Assembly (NCBI GenBank): GCA_009363875.1
Contig: CM018682.1
Location: 56,318,031 to 56,382,030, forward strand
Origin: Mikania micrantha
Taxonomy: Eukaryota; Streptophyta; Magnoliopsida; Asterales; Asteraceae
Length of the DNA stretch: 64,000 nt
Reading direction: 5' to 3'
Of the stretch, positions 56,689-64,000 are shown piece after piece. Numbering within the stretch: position 1 is the stretch's first letter; each line of letters begins with the position of its first letter. Both the position numbers and the translations under genes were made by a program. Below the pieces are notes generated by a model. It did not search any database. It was given only the letters and a program-made list of their open reading frames with translations, and was not told where the DNA came from.

Positions 56689-59600
56689 ATGGCGACCATG
56701 AACCTTAAACCTCGTCATAACTCTGTCGCCTACCTCACCAAATCTTCTTTCTGGTCCAAGTTTGATGAAGCAGTTGACTTAATGAATGCATCCCAATTCC
56801 AAACCGCCTTTCTCATCAATCCCACACTTCATGTTGAATCCATTCATCAATTTTGGATGAATGTCGAGCTCATCAACATCGGCACTGGTGTGATATCTCT
56901 TCGTTCAACAGTAAATGGTCATAATGTGCACATCAGTCCAGCTGAACTAAGGGAGGTTCTCCAACTTGATGATGCGAACTTACTCACCCAATTCCCAAAG
57001 AACCAACTTGACCTCTGTTTCACAAGTCATGAATACCAAGGTGACCTAAGTGATTCAACTATGTACAAGAAGCATTTCAATGATCCGGAGCGTCTGATAT
57101 TTCATATGATCAACCTTTGCTTGGATCCGAAATCTTCCTCATGGGACCAAATGTCCTCCAGGTGGCAACAGGTATTGTATTCAATTCTGGAATCTCAAAA
57201 ACTAAACTTTTCACAAATATTGTTTTCAGAATTAACTGAACATGCTGGTAAGCCTGTTTCTTCTAGATGGCTACTTTATCCACGATTTATCATGGCCATC
57301 ATAGAAAAACAGTTACAGCACAATGGCCTTGTTGGTCAGGGGATCTCTGCTCCAGCTGTTCTACTGGAGGTATATTCCCGACACAACACCAACACCACTC
57401 TCAAAGAGGCTGCCCGAATGCTAAAACCCAAACAGAGGGAACCCACAGTCTCCACTTCTACATCCAAATCCAAAGTCCCCACCAAACCAAAATCCAAAAA
57501 GCCCAAAAAGGCTGCTCAGGGAAATGAGTCCCCTGAGTCTGCCCATGCCTCACCAAGGCATGATATGGCCACTGGGAGTAGTCAACCAGTGGTCCATCAG
57601 ACTCCACCAGCTCAAACCGCCCAGGATTCCTCTCAACAGGAACCTGGTGCAACCATTGAAGGGGCAGACACATTTCTAGAACCTCTTTCAGTTGAAAAGG
57701 TTTCTATTGAACAGCACCACTCTCCCCGGGTGCATTCTGCTTCTCAGCCAAATCCTATGGAAACCACCCAACAAAGCCCAACTTTTGTTATTGAACAAAT
57801 CCTGGATCAGTTGAACACTCCTATCCCCACCCAGACACCTATCACTACTGGGATTAGCTTCCACATTGAGGGGGAGGATCAAAGTGTCTCTGATAACCCA
57901 CAGGACTTTGACTACCAAATAAGATCTCCTAGTGTGGAAAGAGAGATTCTGATATCTGACAGGGCTGCTACTTCTTCACTTCCATCATTTGGAGTGATTG
58001 ATAGTAGTAACATAGCTAGGACCCTGTCAGAGGCAACAACTGATGAAGGGATTACCCCTGAGGTTGGAAGTCCCCAGTTCCAAGAAAAAGGGCACCTGAG
58101 CATGTTGAGCCACACTCAACTCAGGTAGATCCTGATACTATCAGGAGGTCAGATGATTTAGCCAAGGCTACTGATGACCAAAGGACCCTTGCTGATGTTC
58201 TGCAACAGAACAAACTCCTTGAGGCTGAGGTCTGTAGGCTCAATGAGCTACTCACCAAGATGTCCAAGGACAAAAGACCATCTTCCCCTATTACCCCACA
58301 GATGGCACCTTCTAATCTTGAAGGTCACACAAATACTTCCACCTCTATTCCACAATTTAACAAGCCACCAGCCTCTGCTTCAGGCACTAATCCTTTGGGT
58401 TCTTGCCCCCCAGAGGCATTAGCTGCTGTCCTTCTCACAATTATCCCTCTCATCACTCCCTTACTAAAGAACATCATAACTCAAGCCCTTGATGAGAGGC
58501 TACCCTCACAATCTCAAATACAGCAAATGGTAGATGCTGCTGTGACTGCCAAGCTTACTTCTATTCACACTCCTTCTTCCCCTGCAGCCAAAAAGGGGGA
58601 GTTAGGAACAGACTCAGTCACAGCTTCAGCTTCAGCTTCAGCTTCAGCTTCTAAAAGGCAAAGAAACGAAGATGAAGATAATGTATCTGAAAGGTCACCA
58701 GTTGAAAGGTCTCCAGCTATTCAAGTTACATACAATAGACAAAAGAAGAATAAACATGCTGAGGTTGCTACTATTGCTGAGGAGGAGGTTGAGCAAGTTA
58801 ATGTAGAGAAAAGTGTTGAGAAAGAAATTGAACAAGTAACCTCTGCTCAAGTTGTTGATGTTGGTGCTCCTCCTAAGAAGAGGAGATTCTTAAGGATTCA
58901 AGAAAAGGAGGAATCTGATGAGGAAGACAGGCTTCCCATCTCCTCTGTAATTAAAGCAAAAGTTCATAAACCTGAATCATCAAAAACTGGTTCAGAATTG
59001 GTTGTTCAAAAGAAAATAGTAACATTGCCTGCCAACTATATTCCTGAAAAGCCTTTGGTGTTTGGACAACATCCAAAGATGACACCTGAATCTCAGATGG
59101 AAGCTGTGAAGGTAAAGATAGAAGAAGAAGAAAGTCAGAGAGTATATGATGACAAGATTCTAAGATTGGTAGACAAAGACTACCCTCAGACTTCTTCACT
59201 AACAGTCATGAGAAAGGAAGCACAAAGACTGTTTGCACTAAGGCATACCTTCCAGTACAGGAAAGATGTAATCCGGGTATGGCCTGACCCAAGGGTGCAA
59301 AACAGGATACACACAAGAAACATTCCACAAGAATACAGAGGAAGAATAAAAAGGGTGATAAGTGCTGACATTATGGCTGGGTTTGTGATGGACCCTTGGG
59401 AAATCATTGATGATTTTAAAAAGTTCTACAATGCTAAGATGCCAGCTTCTAAGTTATTGGAAAACAAAATGATCAAGAAGGGGCTGGTATACAAAAGGAT
59501 GGAAGGGGTAAAGAAGAATGAGCTACAACTGTTCCTTGAAGGAAAACATCCAGATGAATTCGTATACAGAGAAATCACAAGGATTGAATTGCACAATGGG

Positions 59601-59741
59601 TCCACATGCAGGTATCTCTCTGAATACTATGGACCTGAGTTCTTTTTTGAAGGTGAGCCAGAGCAACTAACCATTGAAGATCAAGTAGTTCTTCTGGAAG
59701 CCTATGTCAGAGAATCTTTCAAACTTGTGCATGGGCAGTAG
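56689..59741 (+). pseudogene. post-pol (env-position) ORF of element G, one frameshift, unknown function
   Basis: ATG 56689 (MATMNLKPRHN). A first conserved region (residues ~1-200: AYLTKSSFWSKFDEAVDLM, HQFWMNVELIN, STMYKKHFNDPERLI, WLLYPRFIMAI) recurs in the copia fragment. Then a basic linker, and a long Ser/Gln/Pro/Thr-rich region. Near 58085 an A run shifts the frame by one base; coding continues through a Leu-rich short coil (NKLLEAEVCRLNELL) to 59741. The second part has a hydrophobic stretch near 58415-58480 (AAVLLTIIPLITPLL), an Ala-Ser repeat, PPKKRRFLRI (NLS-like) and a charged C-terminal domain. Sireviruses are known to carry an env-like gene here. No signal peptide seen, so envelope function is not shown. 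Confidence 0.8.
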
Positions 59742-59967
59742 ATTCAATGAGAGAGGCAACAACTCTTAGTCCATTCCCCAATTGGAGTTCTCTCTCATTC
59801 TTCAACTGTTAGATTTTCTGAAGCTGCTGTCATCCAGGCCTACACTTAATTGGTCATCTTAGAAGCTGATCTCTAAGGAAAAAGACACATCTTTCTGCCT
59901 GGAAAATCAACAATAAGTGGGACAACTAATAATTAGAGGTTTTGGCTGCATTGGTTCAGGGGGAGTT
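59742..59967 (+). promoter_or_regulatory. 3' untranslated part with polypurine tract, element G
   Basis: No coding in 226 bases. CAGGGGGAG (59958-59966) is directly before the LTR and is the plus-strand primer. Confidence 0.85.
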
Positions 59968-60528
59968 TGTTGGACCAAAAGAACCAATGAGCCTGATCAG
60001 AAAATCCTCTAAGTCCCACAGGCTCACAACAACTGAAATAGAACACAAAGGCTGAAGACAAACAACTGTTGAAGAGAAGATCTGAAGAGTTACAAGCTCT
60101 GAAGAACAAGTCTTCAGACGTTGTTCACAACAGCTGAAGTGTTAGCTTTCAGCTGTTGTGGTGTTTAGTTTAGTCTTCAGTAGTTTCCTTTCAATACTTG
60201 TAAAAAGTCTGATGAGTAGTTTACTCATCAGATGTTGTCGTCTTCTTTCAGTAGTTTAGTTATTTTCAGTAGTTATATTTTGTCTGTTAGATGTCAACAT
60301 CTTGTGACATCATCAGACGTCACTGCTTCTATATTAGGGCAGTTGACACATTGAATTTTGTAACGAAGTTATTGCGATTGAAAGAATTATTCCTTTTGCA
60401 GAAATTCTCTTTCTATAACAAACTTGTGATTTACTGTTTGATTGAATTAACTTTGTTCTTGCTAATATTGAGCTAATTCATCGTTGAATTCCGCTGCTAT
60501 TGATCAAATGAGAACATCTGATCCTACA
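59968..60528 (+). repeat. 3' LTR of element G (561 bp)
   Basis: Identical to 48505-49065 except one base near 60427 by direct reading. It ends CCTACA and is followed by CTGAG. Confidence 0.96.
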
Positions 60529-60752
60529 CTGAGTATGTGTCTAGGTGCCTTAACTACGCAAAAGTCAAGGCAGAACACCAGCGACCTTCAGGATTGCTAA
60601 ATACAGCCAGAAATACCCATGTGGAAGTGGAAGAATATATCCATGGGTTTTATTACCAAACTCCCACGAACCGCAAGCGGTAAGGATAGTATTTGGGTGA
60701 TAACTGATAGATTAACCAAGTCGGCTCATTTCTTACCGATACGCGAGACGTA
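60529..60752 (+). pseudogene. element C pol, rest of duplicate 1 (integrase middle)
   Basis: Continues from 48504: EYVSRCLNYAKVKAEHQRPS, then the CTAAATACAG frameshift, KLPRTASGKDSIWVITDRL and SAHFLPIRETY. The expected second zinc Cys pair reads CLNYAK, so one Cys is lost, as in duplicate 2. It switches at ACGTACC/ATGGGG (60752/60753) into the start of duplicate 2. Confidence 0.9.
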
Positions 60753-62421
60753 CCATGGGGTGCATGGGTCTTGTTTGTAAAGAAGAAGGACGGGTCATTC
60801 CGAATGTGCATCGATTACCGCGAATTGAACAAACTGACTATCAAGAATCGATATCCTTTGCCACGCATATATGATCTTTTCGATCCACTTCAAGGCTCGG
60901 CATCGTTTTCAAAGATCAATCTTAGGTCTGGGTATCATCAACTTCGTGTAAATGATGATGATATTCCCAAAACGGCTTTCAGAACAAGATATGGCCATCA
61001 TGAATTTCTGGTAATGCCTTTCGGCCTTACCAATGCACCGGCGGTTTTCATGAATCTCATGAACCATGTTAGCAGGCCATACTTGGATAAATTTGTGATT
61101 GTGTTCATTGATGATATTTTGATATACTCAAAGAGCAAAGAAGAGCACGAGCAACACCTTAAGTTGGTTTTGGAGATCTTAAGAAAAGAACAATTGTATG
61201 CCAAATTCTCCAAGTGTGAATTCTGGCTTAAGGAAGTTCAATTCTTGGGACACATAGTCAATGAAAAGGGTGTTCACGTGGATCCTACGAAGATTGATGC
61301 GGTGAAGAATTGGAGTACACCGAACACACCAACGGAGATTCGATCATTTCTTGGATTTGCTGGTTATTATCGGCGGTTTATTTCGAATTTCTCCAGGATT
61401 GCTGTCCCTCTTACTTCTTTAACTCAAAAGGACAAACCTTATGAGTGGGGACCAAAACAAGAAGAGGCATTTCAGACTTTGAAGCAGAAACTTTGCGATG
61501 CTCCTGTCTTGACACTGCCTGATGGAAACGATGATTTTGTAGTTTACTGTGATGCATCCAACCTAGGTCTCGGCTGTATCCTTATGTAGCGGGGAAAGGT
61601 TGTGGCATATGCATCAAGACAGCTGAAAATTCATGAGAAGAACTACACTACACATGACTTGGAACTTGGTGCAGTCGTCTTTGCTTGGAAGATATGGAGA
61701 CATTATATTTATGGCACAAAGTGTGTAGTCTTTACAGATCATAAAAGTTTGCAGCACATTCTCAATCAGAAAGAGCTTAATATGAGACAACGGAGATGGG
61801 TTGAACTGTTGAATGATTATGACTGCGAGACTTGCTACCATCCTGGCAAAGCGAATGTAGTAGCAGATGCGCTTAGTCACAAGAGTAATGTTTAAATCCA
61901 TAGTGTCCGAGTTCACACTAACCTCCATAATGATGTTCTCACAGCCCAACAACACTCATTGGCTCAAGATAACTTGAAAAATGAGATGTCTTGTGGGGCC
62001 GAGATACTAATGGAAACTAAGGATGATGGTTTGATGTATTACATGAATCGGTTGTGGATACCGAACAGAGATGATCTTAGAATGATGATTTTGGATGAAG
62101 CTCATAAGTCTCGTTACTCAATCCATCCGGGTGCTGATAACATGTATCAAGACCTTAGAGCCTTGTACTGGTGGCCTGGAATGAAGAAGGATATTGCTGA
62201 GTATGTGTCTAGGTGCCTTAACTACGCAAAAGTCAAGGCAGAACACCACGACCTTCAGGATTGCTAAATACAGCCAGAAATACCCATGTGGAAGTGGAAG
62301 AATATATCCATGGATTTTATTACCAAACTCCCACGAACCGCAAGCGGTAACGATAGTATTTGGGTGATAACTGATAGATTAACCAAGTCGGCTCATTTCT
62401 TACCGATACGCGAGACGTACC
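60753..62421 (+). pseudogene. element C pol, duplicate 2 (RT, RNase H, integrase start)
   Basis: Nearly identical to duplicate 1. RT with SFRMCIDYRELN, FSKINLRSGYHQ (D changed to N at the first catalytic Asp position), PFGLTNAPAVF and FIDDILIYS; open from 60771 to 61589. Stop TAG at 61587, RNase H from 61602 (TTHDLELGAV, VFTDHKSLQHI, HPGKANVVADALS), TAA near 61893, then the integrase zinc region and a one-base loss near 62247 (AEHHDLQDC). The uninterrupted GCTGAGTATGTG shows the pre-insertion site of G. Confidence 0.9.
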
Positions 62422-63365
62422 CTGTGCGGAAGTTAGCTCGTATCTATGTTGATGAGATCGTTAGTCGACATGGAATTCCCTTAAGCATAATATCGGATCG
62501 TGATGCTCGTTTCACGGCACGATTTTGGGAATCACTTCATGAAGCTTTTGGGAAAAGATTGGATCTCAGCACTGCCTATCATCCTCAAACGGATGGACAG
62601 ACAGAGTGAACGATCCAGACATTGGAAGATATGCTGAGAGCTTGTGTCATCGATTTCGGTGGCAATTGGGATAGCCAGTTACCATTAGTCGAGTTCTCAT
62701 ATAACAACAGTTATCACGCGAGCATTGGTATGGCTCCGTTTGAAGATCTTTATGGCAGAAAATGTCGTTCACCTATTTGATAGAACGAGATCGGTGAATC
62801 GCCGATCACTGGTCCCGAGATTATCCAAGAAATGACTGACAAGATCCGCCAGATCCGTGACAATCTGTTAACTGCACGTAGTCAACAGAAAAGCTACGCG
62901 GACAAACGACGGAAACCTTTAGAGTTTGAAGTTGACGATATGGTATTACTTAAAGTATTACCCTGGAAAGGAGTGGTACGATTGGGGTAGAAGGGTAAGC
63001 TTGCTTCACGTTATATTGGCCCTTTTAAGATTCTCGAACGGATCGGGAAGGTTGGCTACAAGTTCGAACTTCCTCCTGAACTTAGCAATGTACACCTGAC
63101 GTTTCACGTGTCCAATTTAAGAAAGTGCTTAGCTGATCAAGATCTTCAGGTACCACTCGACGACATTCGCGTCGATGATACCATGCACTTTGTTGAAAAA
63201 TCAGTTGAGATAATGGATCGTGAGGTTAAAAAGCTCAAACGCAGTAGAATTCCGATTGTCAAATTACGTTGGGAGTCGAAGCGTAGTCCAGAATTCACCT
63301 GGGAACGGGAAGATCAAATGAAGCTTAAGTACCCACATTTATTCACTACAGTTACTCCAAGTTGA
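62422..63365 (+). pseudogene. element C integrase core and chromodomain-like tail
   Basis: IISDRDARFTARFW, DGQTE then TGA (62607-62609), EFSYNNSYHASIGMAPFEDL, YGRKCRSPI then TGA TAG (about 62776-62781), KSYADKRRKPLEF, LKVLPWKGVVRLG then TAG near 62987, and RYIGPFKILERIG. The tail open from 63108, SNLRKCLADQDL, EIMDREVKKLKRSRIPIVKL, SPEFTWERED and KYPHLF, matches the chromodomain-like end of A. It is present once, as the duplication does not cover it. Confidence 0.9.
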
Positions 63366-63388
63366 ATTTCGGGACAAAATTCCCTTAA

Positions 63389-63399
63389 CTAGGGGAGAC
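63389..63399 (+). promoter_or_regulatory. polypurine tract of element C
   Basis: CTAGGGGAGAC immediately before TGTAACATCAC, preceded by TTTCGGGACAAAATTCCC; same layout as in element A. Confidence 0.88.
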
Positions 63400-64000
63400 T
63401 GTAACATCACTGTAATTCAGGTTGTCCGTACAAATTAAATTGTACTATCATGACCTGATATGATAATTATTAATGATGCATTATTTGATGTTATTACTGA
63501 TATTGGTATAGATATTGAGAACATATTATTATATGCATAAACCATGGGAAGTTTAGTTGAAATACAACTAAACAGAACCAGAGAGTTTATAGCAAGTGAA
63601 CATATATTATGGATTATGGTTTGGAATGGAAAGGGATTAGGGGTTTGTTATTTTTTGGTTGCTAAACATAGTCAAGGACACATGGTCATGGTTTATCGAA
63701 ATAGCGGTGGGACGGTGGCTGGGGCAGTTGCGACTAGCCCCACATATGCCCTATACATATGCATATTTCGGTCTATCACGGATGTGTCGGTGATATGGTT
63801 TAGTGGGATTGGATTTGGGAACTTACAATATTCAAATAATAAAGTAATGAAAGCATTATTGAGAATAATTGCGCGATGGTGAGGTTACGAATATAAATTG
63901 AACGTGAATGTTATTTTAGAAATATTGACTTAATAATGTATTCGCGTGGGTGACGATTCACACGATTATAATTATTAAGAATAATATTCTGAAACGATAT
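63400..64000 (+). repeat. 3' LTR of element C, first 601 bp, cut by window edge
   Basis: Starts TGTAACATCACTGTAATTC. It contains CACATATGCCCTATACATATGC (TATA-hairpin type core near 63740-63760), TTCGGTCTATCACGGATG, and CGCGTGGGTGACGATTCACA near 63944, a phrase also present in LTR A at 8093-8110. The open frame at 63544-63882 is not supported as a gene. Confidence 0.88.

Larger units (their letters stand above)
48505..60528 (+). mobile_element. complete Ty1/copia element G (Sirevirus-like), recent insertion
   Basis: 12.0 kb element with 561 bp LTRs, exact CTGAG duplication, initiator-Met PBS, gag, protease-integrase-RT-RNase H (copia order), spacer with minisatellite, an about 1000-codon post-pol ORF, purine tract and 3' LTR. 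LTRs differ at one base by my reading (48967 C, 60427 A). Pol order and the additional ORF give the Sirevirus assignment. Coding is interrupted by a hAT insertion, frameshifts near 51605, 53085 and 58085, TGA at 52714 and TAG at 55668. Confidence 0.95.
46753..63399 (+). mobile_element. gypsy element C, 5'-truncated, with internal tandem duplication and nested copia
   Basis: Pol starts in the protease-RT linker at about 46753; gag, protease, PBS and 5' LTR are absent. RT-RNase H-integrase is present twice: copy 1 is 47057-48504 plus 60534-60752, copy 2 is 60753-62421. Copy 2 continues into the integrase C-terminus, polypurine tract and 3' LTR. The copia element G occupies 48505-60533, including one copy of the target site. 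A stop (ATG TAG CGG at 47888 and 61587) and the CTAAATACAG frameshift are shared by both copies, so the element was dead before the duplication. Confidence 0.88.

Noticed and set aside
56689..58128. Captured host gene in the copia element
   Set aside because: A related ORF lies at the same place in an independent, older copia fragment, so it belongs to the element lineage.
63544..63882. 112-codon frame in the C 3' LTR
   Set aside because: Lies wholly in LTR sequence that carries the TATA-type module; no domain and not expected in this position.
1..64000. CRISPR arrays, bacterial operons, tRNA or rRNA genes
   Set aside because: No regular repeat-spacer arrays, no rRNA blocks, and no complete tRNA fold found by eye. 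PBS sites are tRNA-complementary but are not genes.

Overview
This is nuclear DNA from a flowering plant, and essentially all of it is LTR retrotransposon. I see no host protein gene, tRNA gene or rRNA gene. The lineages present are Ty3/gypsy elements with very long LTRs (about 2.8 to 4.4 kb) and an initiator-Met tRNA primer site, and Ty1/copia elements with a third large ORF after pol. The gypsy pol proteins and long LTRs look like the Tekay/Del chromoviruses. The copia elements have Sirevirus (SIRE/Maximus) layout. The post-pol ORF has a look I associate with daisy-family (Asteraceae) genomes, so Asteraceae is my best guess; that is an inference from recognition, not from a search.

Left part (1-27600), nested insertions. 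A degenerate minus-strand LTR (1-2180) meets a broken gypsy pol fragment with its own 3' LTR (2191-6767). Next comes the middle-to-3' part of another LTR (here 'E': 6768-7330, continuing at 24890-25958). E was split by a minus-strand solo LTR (family 'B': 7331-24889, target duplication GACGG). That solo LTR was split in turn by a complete gypsy element (family 'A': 7660-20842, LTRs of 4356 and 4054 bp, target duplication CATGC, decayed gag-pol). The remaining solo LTR carries a large imperfect inverted duplication (22142-24236). A minus-strand LTR with primer site and leader (family 'F') follows at 25959-27600.

Middle part (27606-42888). A plus-strand family B element has a complete 4160 bp 5' LTR, gag, protease, RT, RNase H and most of integrase. 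It stops abruptly at 35994, where 6.7 kb of an old, doubly truncated copia element (gag tail to post-pol ORF) replaces the rest. The last ~195 bp of a B-like LTR follows at 42694-42888, flanked by a near-match of the 5' target site. From 42894 to 46752 lie LTR relics and AT-rich sequence.

Right part (46753-64000). A third gypsy element ('C') has a 1.67 kb tandem duplication of its RT-RNase H-integrase region. The first duplicate holds a complete copia element ('G': 48505-60528, 561 bp LTRs differing at one base, target duplication CTGAG). G in turn holds a 416 bp hAT-type non-autonomous DNA transposon (8 bp target duplication GTCACAGG) that splits the gag zinc knuckle. G encodes gag, pol and a ~1000-codon env-position ORF of unknown function. 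The C element's 3' LTR starts at 63400 and runs off the window.

The points most worth attention are: the fold-back LTR; the conserved hairpin/TATA/splice-like modules shared by different long LTR families; the GGCCCA and CATTCG arrays; the two diverged post-pol ORFs; and the young but coding-defective G element, which suggests movement in trans.
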